64,000 nucleotides of DNA, taken from Pseudomonas costantinii (GTDB taxonomy: Bacteria > Pseudomonadota > Gammaproteobacteria > Pseudomonadales > Pseudomonadaceae). Within the stretch, counting starts at the first letter, position 1; the number at the start of each line of letters is the position of its first letter. Made by a program: the position numbers and the translations under genes. Below, piece after piece: positions 43,986 through 52,876 of this stretch. Under the pieces are notes generated by a model. It worked only from the letters and a program-made list of their open reading frames with translations, made no database searches and had not been told where the DNA came from. The stretch lies in assembly GCF_001870435.1 (NCBI RefSeq), contig NZ_MDDR01000034.1, positions 62,001 through 126,000 on the forward strand, read 5' to 3'.

Positions 43986-46415
43986 ATGTCCCGCACGCTA
44001 GACACCTTGTTGCGCCCCAGTCTGTTAGCCATGGCCATCGCCCTCAGCGCGCCGCTGACGAGTACCGCGCTGATCGCCGCTGAACAGGCCTCCAGCGTGC
44101 GCGCCTACAACCTGCCCGCCGCGCCGTTGGCCACCACCCTCAATCAGATCGCCAGCCAAGCCGGCCTGGCGCTGACCCTGAGCCCTGCGCTGGCGTCGGG
44201 CAAGACCTCGGCACCGGTCAAGGGTCAGTTCGATGCACAAGGTGCGTTGCGTGAGGCGTTGCGTGGGACCGGGTTGCAGTTGGAGCAGAGCAGTGCGGGG
44301 ACTTACACGTTGGTGGCCATTCCGGAAGGCGTGGTGGCTTTGCCGCAGACCAATATCGTTGCTCAAGGCAACGCAGAAAGTGCATGGGGCCCGGTGACAG
44401 GCTATCTGGCGACGCGTACCGCCGCCGGCACCAAAACCGACACCGCACTGGTCGAAGCGCCACGCTCGATTTCCGTCGCCACCCGCGAGCAAATGCAGGA
44501 CCGCAACGTCCAGAACCTCGACGATGCAGTCAAGTACATGCCGGGTATCGTGTCCGCCAGTTACGGCAGCGACACCCGTTACGATTGGATGCGTGTGCGC
44601 GGTTTTGAACCGACTCAATTCCTCGACGGTTTGCCTCTGCCTCGCGGCGTGTACGCCAACCCGAAAGCCGAAACCTGGAACCTCGACCGTCTCGCTTTGC
44701 TGCGTGGCCCGGCCTCGTCGGTCTACGGCCAAACCCCACCGGGTGGTCTACTGGACATGGTCAGCCGCCGTCCCAGTGCAGAGTCGAGCAATGCCATCCA
44801 GGTGCAATACGGCAGTGACAATTATCGCCAGATCAACTTCGCCAGCACCGGCAAAATCGATGATGAAGGTCAGTTCCTCTATGGCCTCAGCGGCGTGGTG
44901 CGGGATGCTGGCACTCAGGTCGATCACATCGACAACAAGCGCTACAACATCGCTCCCAGCCTGACCTGGAACATCGACACCGACACCAAGCTGACGCTGC
45001 TCTCGCAGTTCACCCGTGACGATACCGGTGCTACCAGCCAGTTCCTGCCGATCGTGGGCACCAAAATCAAATCGCCGTTGGGCGAGGTGTCCCACCACAA
45101 GAACCTGGGCGATCCGAACTACGAGTACTACGACCGTACCTACTACGCACTGGGCTATGCCTTCGAACATCGCTTCAACGATACCTGGCAGTTCAAGCAG
45201 AACCTGCGTTACACCAAGTCGGAGCTGGCCTTCCAGCAACTGACCGTGGGCTCCTATGCCTTCGCTCCAGTGGACGCTGCCGGCAATATCAGCCGCTCGT
45301 CTACCAACGTCGACGAAAACATCGGCCAGTTCGCGGTCGACAACAATTTCCAGGCCGACTTCGCCACAGGCGACATCACCCACACCGTGTTGCTCGGCCT
45401 GGACCATCAGCGCACTGACACCTCCTATCTGTCGATCTTCGGTGGCGCCGGGACGGTGAACATCTTCAACCCGGTCAACACCCAGCCGGTTGTGCGCCCG
45501 GCGCGCTCCACGGCTTACTACGACTACAACCAGAAAACCATCCAGACCGGTCTCTATGCCCAGGATCAGATGGCTCTGGATAAGTGGCGCCTGACCCTGG
45601 GCGGCCGTGAAGACTGGGTGCACCAAGGCACTACTTACTTCAACAAGAACGATGCGACCAATACCGACCGCAGCAAGAACTTCAGTGGCAACGCGGCGCT
45701 AAGTTATGTGTTCGACTCGGGCTTTGTGCCGTACCTGTCCTACGCCGAGTCGTTCCAACCCGCGAGCAACGCCAGTGCCTCGCCAACCCAGTCGTATAAA
45801 CCCACCGAAGGCAAGCAGTGGGAGTTGGGGGTCAAGTACCAACCACCCGGCTCCAACACCCTGTTGAGTGCGGCGGTCTACGACCTGACCCAGAAAAACG
45901 TGCTGGTCACCAGCTTCCAGTCCGGTGGCGTGTCGGTCACCGACCAGACCGGCGAAGTGAAGGTTAAGGGCCTTGAATTGGAAGCGGTGTCTGACGTGAC
46001 CGAGAACCTCAAGGTCATCGCCGCCTACACCCTGGCCAAGTCCGAGGTGCAAACGGGCCAATACAAAGGCAACCGCCTGCAACTGATGCCCGAGCAGCAA
46101 GCCTCGCTGTGGACGGACTACACCTGGCATGCCGGTGTGCTCGACGGTTTCGGCATTGGCTTCGGAGCCCGCTACACCGGCAACACCTACGGCGACCAGG
46201 CTAATACCTGGCTGGGCAAAGCCAATGCCTACACCGTGTTCGACGGTGCCATACATTACGACCTTGGTCGCCTGAACAACAGCCTCAAAGGTGCGTCGGT
46301 AAAACTCAACGCGACCAACCTGTTCAACAAGGACTACATCTCCACCTGTGATGGGTCCTACTGCTACTTCGGCGACCAACGCAGCGTAGTCGCCAGTGCC
46401 ACCTATCAGTGGTAA
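43986..46415 (+). CDS. foxA: TonB-dependent ferri-siderophore receptor with signalling domain (FoxA/FhuA-like)
   Basis: 809 residues. Signal peptide (about 1-32, ending ALIAA), STN signalling domain (about 38-115, VRAYNLPAAPLATTLNQIAS), plug domain (about 145-260, ALVEAPRSISVATREQMQDR, VRGFEPTQFLDGLPLPRG) and a 22-strand barrel ending in ATYQW with the usual terminal aromatic. It imports an Fe(III) xenosiderophore across the outer membrane and signals to the FecR/FecI pair. The hydroxamate class (ferrioxamine or ferrichrome) is likely from resemblance to FhuA/FoxA; the exact ligand is inference. Confidence 0.88.
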   Translation: MSRTLDTLLRPSLLAMAIALSAPLTSTALIAAEQASSVRAYNLPAAPLATTLNQIASQAGLALTLSPALASGKTSAPVKGQFDAQGALREALRGTGLQLEQSSAGTYTLVAIPEGVVALPQTNIVAQGNAESAWGPVTGYLATRTAAGTKTDTALVEAPRSISVATREQMQDRNVQNLDDAVKYMPGIVSASYGSDTRYDWMRVRGFEPTQFLDGLPLPRGVYANPKAETWNLDRLALLRGPASSVYGQTPPGGLLDMVSRRPSAESSNAIQVQYGSDNYRQINFASTGKIDDEGQFLYGLSGVVRDAGTQVDHIDNKRYNIAPSLTWNIDTDTKLTLLSQFTRDDTGATSQFLPIVGTKIKSPLGEVSHHKNLGDPNYEYYDRTYYALGYAFEHRFNDTWQFKQNLRYTKSELAFQQLTVGSYAFAPVDAAGNISRSSTNVDENIGQFAVDNNFQADFATGDITHTVLLGLDHQRTDTSYLSIFGGAGTVNIFNPVNTQPVVRPARSTAYYDYNQKTIQTGLYAQDQMALDKWRLTLGGREDWVHQGTTYFNKNDATNTDRSKNFSGNAALSYVFDSGFVPYLSYAESFQPASNASASPTQSYKPTEGKQWELGVKYQPPGSNTLLSAAVYDLTQKNVLVTSFQSGGVSVTDQTGEVKVKGLELEAVSDVTENLKVIAAYTLAKSEVQTGQYKGNRLQLMPEQQASLWTDYTWHAGVLDGFGIGFGARYTGNTYGDQANTWLGKANAYTVFDGAIHYDLGRLNNSLKGASVKLNATNLFNKDYISTCDGSYCYFGDQRSVVASATYQW

Positions 46416-46435
46416 TCCGCTGAGTTAACAACCAG

Positions 46436-46456
46436 GCCGTCCTCCGGGGCGGCTTT
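46436..46456 (+). terminator. weak terminator/attenuator after the receptor gene
   Basis: GCCGTCC, loop TCCG, GGGCGGC (one T-G pair) followed by TTT. It may reduce transcription into the PepSY gene. Confidence 0.45.
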
Positions 46457-46477
46457 GGTGTGTCTGAAGGCTAGAAA

Positions 46478-47581
46478 ATGAAAAGCAAAACCATCCGCCG
46501 CTGGTCCTTCATCCATACCTGGACCAGCCTGATCTGCACGGTATTCCTGCTGCTGCTCGCCCTCACCGGCCTGCCGCTGGTGTTTCACCACGAGATCGAT
46601 CATCTGCTGGGCAACGAGCCCGAGCTTGCGCAGATGCCCGCCGACACGCCGCAGCTCAACCTTGAGCAACTGGTCAACGCCGCCCAAGCCCATCGCCCCG
46701 GCGAAGCCATGCAATACCTGGCGTGGGACGAAGACGACAAGAACGGCGTGATCGCAATCATGGCCGCCACCGCCGGCACCGAACCCAACTCATCACACAC
46801 CTTCATGCTCGATGCGCGTACTGGTGAAGCTGTGGAAACCCCGGCGGCCAACGGCGGATTGACGCTGTTCCTGCTGCGCCTGCATGTGGATATGTTCGCC
46901 GGCCTGCCGGGCAAGTTGCTGCTGGCGTTCATGGGGATTTTGTTTGTGGTGGCGATTGTCTCGGGCACGGTGCTCTACCTTCCGTTTATGCGCCGCTTGA
47001 ATTTCGCCACCGTGCGCACAGACAAATCCACCCGCCTGCGCTGGCTCGACCTGCATAACCTGATCGGCGTGGTCACGCTGACCTGGGCGCTGGTGGTGGG
47101 CGTGACCGGGGTGATCAGCGCCTGCGCCGACCTGATCATTGCCGCCTGGCGCCAGGACAGCCTCAGCGCGATGATCGAGCCGTACAAAAATGCGCCGCCG
47201 CTGACCCTGCGCGCGCCGGCTACCGACCTGCTGACCATTGCCGCCAAGGCCGCACCCGGCATGCAGCCGGACTTTATCGCCTTCCCCGGCACGCGCTTTT
47301 CCAGCGAACACCATTACGCAGTGTTCATGAAGGGCAGCACCCACCTGACTTCGCACCTGCTCACCCCGGTGTTGATCGACGCCAGTACCCTGGCCGTCAC
47401 CGCCATCGCCGAACGACCGTGGTACATGGACGCGATGGGCATGTCCCAGCCGTTGCACTTTGGCGACTACGGCGGCATGCCGATGAAGATCCTGTGGGCG
47501 GTGCTGGATGTGCTGACCATCATCGTGCTGGGCAGCGGGGTTTACCTGTGGATAGTTAGGCGTAAGGCGAACAAGGTATGA
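46478..47581 (+). CDS. foxB: PepSY-domain inner-membrane protein (FoxB-like)
   Basis: 367 residues with four hydrophobic helices: the N-terminal SLICTVFLLLLALTGLPLVF, two central (LLLAFMGILFVVAIVSGTVL, VTLTWALVVGVTGVISAC) and a C-terminal one (ILWAVLDVLTIIVLGSGVYL). PepSY proteins of this type act in siderophore utilisation, probably reducing iron or moving the siderophore across the inner membrane; FoxB of P. aeruginosa has such a role for ferrichrome and ferrioxamine B. It overlaps the next small gene by ATGA. Confidence 0.85.
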   Translation: MKSKTIRRWSFIHTWTSLICTVFLLLLALTGLPLVFHHEIDHLLGNEPELAQMPADTPQLNLEQLVNAAQAHRPGEAMQYLAWDEDDKNGVIAIMAATAGTEPNSSHTFMLDARTGEAVETPAANGGLTLFLLRLHVDMFAGLPGKLLLAFMGILFVVAIVSGTVLYLPFMRRLNFATVRTDKSTRLRWLDLHNLIGVVTLTWALVVGVTGVISACADLIIAAWRQDSLSAMIEPYKNAPPLTLRAPATDLLTIAAKAAPGMQPDFIAFPGTRFSSEHHYAVFMKGSTHLTSHLLTPVLIDASTLAVTAIAERPWYMDAMGMSQPLHFGDYGGMPMKILWAVLDVLTIIVLGSGVYLWIVRRKANKV

Positions 47582-47754
47582 AGCCGCGCCAGTCGAATTT
47601 CTGGAAGGTGTTTGGCATTCCGCTGGGGATTGGCTTGCTCAGCGCGGCCGGCTTGTTTGCGGCGCTGCTGGGGGATGGAGTGTGGGATTCGTTGAGTTGG
47701 GTCGGGTTAGGAATTCCCGCTGCAATGGGTACTTGGGCGTTGTTCAAACGGTGA
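47578..47754 (+). CDS. 58-residue inner-membrane protein in the fox operon
   Basis: MKPRQSNFWKVFGIPLGIGL... with two hydrophobic segments (VFGIPLGIGLLSAAGLFAAL and LSWVGLGIPAAMGTWALF). The ATG at 47578 overlaps the foxB stop, so it is almost certainly translated by coupling. Short membrane partners also accompany PepSY proteins in other siderophore loci (FpvG-FpvH in P. aeruginosa), so a helper role is inferred. It was too short for standard ORF cut-offs. Confidence 0.8.
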   Translation: MKPRQSNFWKVFGIPLGIGLLSAAGLFAALLGDGVWDSLSWVGLGIPAAMGTWALFKR

Positions 47755-47788
47755 GATAGATTAGCGCAGCCCTTTCAGAGGAATCCCC

Positions 47789-48418
47789 ATGTCCGCTCCC
47801 AGCATGACCTTGTTCCACAACCCTGCCTCACCCTTCGTGCGCAAAGTCCGCGTGCTGCTGGCCGAAACCGGCCAGCAGGATCGCGTAATCCTGCAAGGCT
47901 GCATGCCGACGCCGGTCAATCCCGATGCGCAACTGGTGCAAGACAACCCGGTGGGCAAGATCCCGGCCCTGCGCTTGGCCGACGGCAGCGTGCTGCATGA
48001 CAGCCGGGTGATCCTCGATTACTTCGACCACCAGCATGTCGGCAACCCACTGATACCCCGCGACGGCTCGGCGCGCTGGCGCCGCCTGACCCTGGCCTCG
48101 ATGGCCGACGGCATCATGGATGCCGCCGTGCTGGTGCGTTACGAGACGGCCATGCGCCCGGCGGATAAACAGTGGGACCAATGGATCGACGAGCAGCGCA
48201 ACAAGATCCGTCGCACCCTCGCCGAGCTGGAACAGGACGCCATCGCCGAACTGACCAGCCATTTCGACATCGCGGCCATCAGCGTGGCCTGTGCCTTGGG
48301 CTACCTCGACTTCCGCCATCCTGACCTGCAATGGCGCTCGGCCAACCCCAAGCTTGCACAGTGGTATGCCGAGGTCAGTCAGCGACCTTCGATGCTGCAG
48401 ACCCAACCGCCTGTCTAA
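47789..48418 (+). CDS. glutathione S-transferase family protein
   Basis: 209 residues. N-terminal thioredoxin-like domain (MTLFHNPASPFVRKVRVLLA, with Ser at the usual catalytic position; NPVGKIPALRLADGSVLHDS is the glutathione-binding cis-Pro and ES/DS motif), C-terminal helical domain from about 90. The substrate is unknown; similar YfcF/YibF-type proteins are common. It starts 34 bp after the fox operon and may be independent. Confidence 0.87.
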   Translation: MSAPSMTLFHNPASPFVRKVRVLLAETGQQDRVILQGCMPTPVNPDAQLVQDNPVGKIPALRLADGSVLHDSRVILDYFDHQHVGNPLIPRDGSARWRRLTLASMADGIMDAAVLVRYETAMRPADKQWDQWIDEQRNKIRRTLAELEQDAIAELTSHFDIAAISVACALGYLDFRHPDLQWRSANPKLAQWYAEVSQRPSMLQTQPPV

Positions 48419-48437
48419 CCTGCTGAACACGGTACCC

Positions 48438-48478
48438 TTGTGGCGAGTGGGCTTGCCACAGGGAGCCGATTCGCCACG
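48438..48478. repeat. short degenerate REP-like hairpin
   Basis: TTGTGGCGA and TCGCCACGA flank GGGCTTGCCAC, a single degenerate repeat between the convergent GST and creD genes. Confidence 0.5.
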
Positions 48479-48542
48479 AAAAATAGCGCATTAATCCTCG
48501 CCACCAATTGCGTCCTCACTTGCTGATCTTCCCGTAACCCGA

Positions 48543-49916
48543 TCATTGCACCGCCTCCAGGTCAAACTGCAGCGGCTCGGTCGCCTTGCGCTTGCCCACG
48601 CCATACCAATCCAATTTGCGCGTCAGCACCATCACCGTACCCAACAGGCCAAACAACAACAGCGAGCCCATCAGCAGCGCGTAATCCTCGGCGCTCAATA
48701 GCCCATACAACAAGCCATACAACGCCGCCAACCCTGCAGAAAAACCCAGGCCATGGCTGATGCTGCGCAGCACATGGCACACGTAGAAACCGATCAACAA
48801 CACGCAGGCACTGGCGGAGATGAGGTAGGCCATGGCAAACCCTATGTGCTCGGACAACGACAACAACAGCAGGTAGAAGAACGCCAAGGCAACCCCGACC
48901 AACGCATATTGGATCGGGTGCACCGCCAGGCTCTTGAGCACTTCGAACAGGAAGAAGCCGGCAAAGGTCAGGGCGATAAACAGCAGTGCGTATTTGATCG
49001 CGCGGTCAGCCTTGAGGTACTGGTCCACAGGGTCGATAAAGTTCACACCGAAGCTTCGGTTGTTGAAGTCGTTACAGCCCTGCCCGTCCAGACAGGTTTG
49101 CAGGGCTTGTTCGAGGTTGGTGGAGAAGAATGAGGTCTGCCAGTTGGCGGTAAACCCCTTGTCAGTGACTTCTCGCTGAGCTGGCAAGAAATTGCCGATA
49201 AAGCTTGGGTGCGGCCAGTTGGAGGCGAGCGATACCTGGCTGGTCTTGCCCACCGGCACCACTTGCAGTTGTTCAGTGCCTTGCAGGCGCAGGTCGAAGG
49301 CGAAATCCACCACGTACGGCTTTTTGCTGTCCTGCTCCGGCAGCGCCACGTGTACACCCTCACCCAACCAATCCACTTGGGAACCCGGTTCGAACTCCAG
49401 ACGCTGGCTGCCCAGTTCAAGCTTCAGTGCGTTTTCGATGCCACGAATATCACTGATACCCACCGCCAGAAACGCCGGCTCAAAACGGTAATCGGCAAAG
49501 TCCTCCGTGATACCCAACTGCGCAGGCATCTCGAAACGCCCACTGATGCGGTTGTCGGCATGGAACAGCCGCGCCTGGTAAATGCCTCGTGCGCGCAGTT
49601 CGGTCTGCACCTTGCCGTCGAGTTCAAAACGGTCCGGCAGGAAATACAGACGACCGCGCTCTTCACGGGTTTGCTCGTAGCGTTTGTTGAGCTTTTCATT
49701 GAGCTTCCACTCGCGGACGGTCTTGCGATACGGCACCACCATCACCGGGCCGGTGAGGCGCTGGCTGTAGCTGGAGCTGCGGGCGATATCCATCAAGACG
49801 CCGTCACGCAGTTGCTGGCGGTCGCTGATGATGCCGTTGATCATCAGCAACGGAATCAGCAACAGCAGGATCAGCAGCGCAATCGCGCCAAGTTTGAAAA
49901 GCAAGCTGCGGTTCAT
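48543..49916 (-). CDS. creD: inner membrane protein CreD
   Basis: 457 residues. N-terminal hydrophobic helix (LGAIALLILLLLIPLLMING), a large periplasmic part with GPVMVVPYR, then about five helices at the C-terminus (YALLFIALTFAGFFLFEVLK, AFFYLLLLSLSEHIGFAMAY and following). CreD is the main output of the CreBC system and affects envelope integrity and beta-lactam response. Last gene of the creBCD operon. Confidence 0.9.
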   Translation of the reverse strand: MNRSLLFKLGAIALLILLLLIPLLMINGIISDRQQLRDGVLMDIARSSSYSQRLTGPVMVVPYRKTVREWKLNEKLNKRYEQTREERGRLYFLPDRFELDGKVQTELRARGIYQARLFHADNRISGRFEMPAQLGITEDFADYRFEPAFLAVGISDIRGIENALKLELGSQRLEFEPGSQVDWLGEGVHVALPEQDSKKPYVVDFAFDLRLQGTEQLQVVPVGKTSQVSLASNWPHPSFIGNFLPAQREVTDKGFTANWQTSFFSTNLEQALQTCLDGQGCNDFNNRSFGVNFIDPVDQYLKADRAIKYALLFIALTFAGFFLFEVLKSLAVHPIQYALVGVALAFFYLLLLSLSEHIGFAMAYLISASACVLLIGFYVCHVLRSISHGLGFSAGLAALYGLLYGLLSAEDYALLMGSLLLFGLLGTVMVLTRKLDWYGVGKRKATEPLQFDLEAVQ

Positions 49917-49967
49917 GGGTCTCTCCCTGTTTTGATGGGCAGAGAGTGAGCCGCGCTTATGGGAGAT

Positions 49968-51407
49968 TTATGTGGGTAATGTGGAGACTGTGTGGAGTTG
50001 CAGCACCACTTGCACGCCGCCGGGCACGTTGCCGATCTGCAACGCGCCGCCGTGCAGCTTCATCACTTCTTCGACAAAGTTGAGGCCCAGGCCAGTGCTT
50101 TTGCGGCCGCTGGCCGGACGTGGCAGGGAATAGAAACGCTCGCTCAGGCGCGGCAGAGCGTAGTCGGGAATCGGCGCAGCCTGGTTGAACAGGCTGACCT
50201 GCACATCGTTGTGCCGCGTTTGTGCACTAAATTTCAACGCCCCACCGGGTGGCGTGAAGTCCAAGGCGTTATCCAGCAGATTGCCCAAGGCCTGGCGCAG
50301 CAGGAAGGGTTCGCCGAACACCTTCACATCGGCAGCAATCGTCTGCTCGACGTGCAAGCCGGCGCCTTCAATTCGCGCGCATTGCGCCTTGAGCACATCG
50401 TCAACCATGGCCGCCAGCGAGATGCTCGCCTGCTCTTCCAAGCCCTGGCGTTGCTCCACTTGCGCCAGGTTCAGCAGACGCTCGATCAACTGCTGCAAGC
50501 GCGCACTTTCACTGTCGATATTGCCGACAAACCGCTGCTGCTGCTCGCGGGTCATATCGCCCTGCAACAGCTCCGCCGCGCCGCGAATCGCCGCCAGTGG
50601 GCTTTTCAATTCATGGGTCAGGGTGTGTACGTAATGCTCAACGTAGGCCTTGCCCTCCAGTTGCGTGCGCATGTGCTCCACGGCAGTGGACAGTTGCTTG
50701 AGTTCGCCGCCACGGTAGTGCGGCAACTCGGCACGCCGACCTTCGCTGACGGCCTCGGCGTAGGCCGTCAACCGACGCAGGGCAACGCTCAGCCACCACG
50801 ACAACAGCGCGCCCAACAACAAGCCCAGAATCACCAGCCCGGAGCCATACCACAGCAGGCGGCGCTCGGTACGGTCGACATAGGGCTGCAACGAACTGTT
50901 GGGCTTGGCCACGGTGACCACGCCGATGATCTGGCCGTTATCGCGAATCGGCGCACCCACGTGCATCACCGACGAAGCGGGGTCATTCAGTTCATTGCGA
51001 GTAGAACGGGCACCGTATTCGCCGCGCAAGGTCAGGTAGACGTCGTTCCACTTGGAGTAATCCTGGCCCACCGCTTCGCCCGTGGAATCGAGCAACACGA
51101 TGCCCTTGGCGTCGGTCACGTAGATGCGGTGGTTGACCTGGTTTTTCGGCAAGCCCCAAATGCTCGCGCCGGGCTGGCGATTGCCGTAAGCCTTGAGCCA
51201 CTCGGGCCAGTTACTCTGGCCAAGGGTGCCGTTCTTCACGTCATCGCGCAGGATTTCGGCCAAAAGATTGGCCGTGTCCACCAAGGTTTCTTCAGTGGAC
51301 TGCCGCACGCCGGGGCGGATTTCCTTCATCACCGTGTTGAGTACAAAGTAACCGGTCAGGCCGATAAACAGCGCATACACCAGGAAGATCCGCAGCCCCA
51401 GGCGCAT
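49968..51407 (-). CDS. creC: sensor histidine kinase CreC
   Basis: 479 residues: N-terminal helix (FLVYALFIGLTGYFVL), periplasmic sensor domain, second helix near 185 (YGSGLVILGLLLGALLSWWL), HAMP, H-box THELKSPLAAIRGAAELLQ (His near 265), N-box NLLDNALDFTP and G-box TGLGLNFVEEV. It phosphorylates CreB. The ORF abuts creB with a 1-base overlap. Confidence 0.92.
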   Translation of the reverse strand: MRLGLRIFLVYALFIGLTGYFVLNTVMKEIRPGVRQSTEETLVDTANLLAEILRDDVKNGTLGQSNWPEWLKAYGNRQPGASIWGLPKNQVNHRIYVTDAKGIVLLDSTGEAVGQDYSKWNDVYLTLRGEYGARSTRNELNDPASSVMHVGAPIRDNGQIIGVVTVAKPNSSLQPYVDRTERRLLWYGSGLVILGLLLGALLSWWLSVALRRLTAYAEAVSEGRRAELPHYRGGELKQLSTAVEHMRTQLEGKAYVEHYVHTLTHELKSPLAAIRGAAELLQGDMTREQQQRFVGNIDSESARLQQLIERLLNLAQVEQRQGLEEQASISLAAMVDDVLKAQCARIEGAGLHVEQTIAADVKVFGEPFLLRQALGNLLDNALDFTPPGGALKFSAQTRHNDVQVSLFNQAAPIPDYALPRLSERFYSLPRPASGRKSTGLGLNFVEEVMKLHGGALQIGNVPGGVQVVLQLHTVSTLPT

Positions 51408-52075
51408 CAGCTGTTGCTCGGGCTGTAGCTGTAGCCGAGGCCGCGATGGGTCTGGATAGGCTCGGCATCGGCGGCCACGCCTCGTAACTTGCTGCGCAGG
51501 CTTTTGATATGGCTGTCGATATTGCGCTCGTAACCCGCATCGGCAGGAACGCCCACCGCATCGAGCAATTGCTCACGGCTGAACACCCGCTCGGGTTGCT
51601 CCAGCAGGCTTTGCAGCAGGCGGAACTCATGGCGGGTCAGGCTCAAAGGCTGAGCGCGATAGTGGATCTGCATGCGTTCCAGGTCCACCTGAAACACGGC
51701 GGGCGCAACGCCGGGGCTGACGCGCTTGAGGATCGCCCTGACCCGTGCCGCCACTTCCCGTGGGCTGAACGGCTTGACCACATAATCGTCAGCGCCGATC
51801 TCCAACCCCACCACCCGGTCGATTTCACCGTCCCGAGCGCTGAGAAACATCACCGGCACGTCGCTGAACCGCCGCAGTTGCTTGCAGGTTTCAAAGCCAG
51901 TGATATCCGGCAGGCCAATGTCGAGGATGATCAGGTCGGCCGGCGTCTGGCGCTGATGGGCCAGCGCCTCCTGGCCGAGGCTCAGCCAGGTGGTGGTAAA
52001 GCCCTCGCCTTGCAGGGCGAATATCAGCGTGTCGGCTATCGCCGCTTCGTCTTCGACAATCAGGATATGCGGCAT
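51407..52075 (-). CDS. creB: response regulator CreB
   Basis: 222 residues. Receiver (IVEDEAAIADT, phospho-Asp in LIILDIGLPDITG near 53, Lys in DDYVVKPFSPRE) and OmpR-type winged-helix DNA-binding domain (LTRHEFRLLQSLLEQPERVF). Controls creD and related genes. Eight bases downstream of the retropepsin-like gene. Confidence 0.92.
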   Translation of the reverse strand: MPHILIVEDEAAIADTLIFALQGEGFTTTWLSLGQEALAHQRQTPADLIILDIGLPDITGFETCKQLRRFSDVPVMFLSARDGEIDRVVGLEIGADDYVVKPFSPREVAARVRAILKRVSPGVAPAVFQVDLERMQIHYRAQPLSLTRHEFRLLQSLLEQPERVFSREQLLDAVGVPADAGYERNIDSHIKSLRSKLRGVAADAEPIQTHRGLGYSYSPSNS

Positions 52076-52083
52076 GGGTTCAA

Positions 52084-52584
52084 TCAGCAGTCCGGTTTAT
52101 CAGCGGTGTAGCGACGGGCCGGATTTACCGCCGCGCCGAATTCACGCAGGGCCTTGGCGCCGATCAGCAAAGGGTAGTTAAAGCTGCTGCGATCGGTGAG
52201 GTTGACCTCGACCGTGCGCTTGATGTTGCCCAGGCACATTTCCAAATCGATCACCGGACGCTTGGCCACCGTGGCTTCGTCCTTGTCGTCGTCTTCGTCG
52301 GCGCGGCTCTTGATCTTGCTGATGCGCGACACCTTGTGCTCAAAGACTTTGTCGCTCGCATCCTTGCCGCCAAGACGGAAGCGCACCCAATCGTCGCCGT
52401 CACGCTGGAAGGTTTCGATGTTACGGGCCGACAGCGACGCGGTCAGCGCGCCGGTGTCCATCTTGGCCTTGAAGGTTTGGCCGATCTCCGGCAATTGGAT
52501 GTATTCGTAGCGACCGTAGAGGGTCGGCTCGGCGGCCATGACCGGCAGGGCAACCAGGGCGAACGCGGCAAGGAGCAGTTTCAC
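52084..52584 (-). CDS. periplasmic retropepsin-like protease (PF05618 family, RimK-associated type)
   Basis: 166 residues from the GTG at 52584, which has GAGGA upstream. Signal peptide VKLLLAAFALVALPVMAAEP. The active-site DTGA is in AKMDTGALTASLSARNI, and CLGNIKRTVEVNLTDRS and YPLLIGAKALREFG are family segments. Formerly annotated as ATP-dependent zinc protease; now considered aspartic (retropepsin-like). It lies 8 bp upstream of creB in the same direction, so it is probably co-transcribed with creBCD. Confidence 0.85.
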   Translation of the reverse strand: MKLLLAAFALVALPVMAAEPTLYGRYEYIQLPEIGQTFKAKMDTGALTASLSARNIETFQRDGDDWVRFRLGGKDASDKVFEHKVSRISKIKSRADEDDDKDEATVAKRPVIDLEMCLGNIKRTVEVNLTDRSSFNYPLLIGAKALREFGAAVNPARRYTADKPDC

Positions 52585-52659
52585 GACGTGATTTCCTCGA
52601 AAGAAGTAGGCGGATTCTAGACCGCAAAAGCCGCACTTAGTTAGTTCGCCGAGCATTTA

Positions 52660-52771
52660 GATCGTTCCCACGCTCTGCGTGGGAATGCAGCCCTGGACGC
52701 TCCGCGTCCACTCTAAAAGCATGACGCAGAGCGTCACAGGAGGCATTCCCACGCAGAGCGTGGGAACGATC
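52660..52771. repeat. palindromic repeat GATCGTTCCCACGC family, full copy
   Basis: GATCGTTCCCACGCTCTGCG... to CGTGGGAACGATC with inner GGACGCTCCGCGTCC and GACGCAGAGCGTC hairpins. Confidence 0.88.
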
Positions 52772-52876
52772 AAGCCTACGGGGCACATTGTGAAACATTC
52801 GTGCGGCAAATTGCGATTTGGCCTCTAGACTCAGCTCTCTTATCATGGCCCGCCCACAAGATCCCAAGAGTTGCTT

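Noticed and set aside
49992..51428. 478-residue open frame antisense to creC
   Set aside because: Shadow; CreC motifs are complete on the minus strand.
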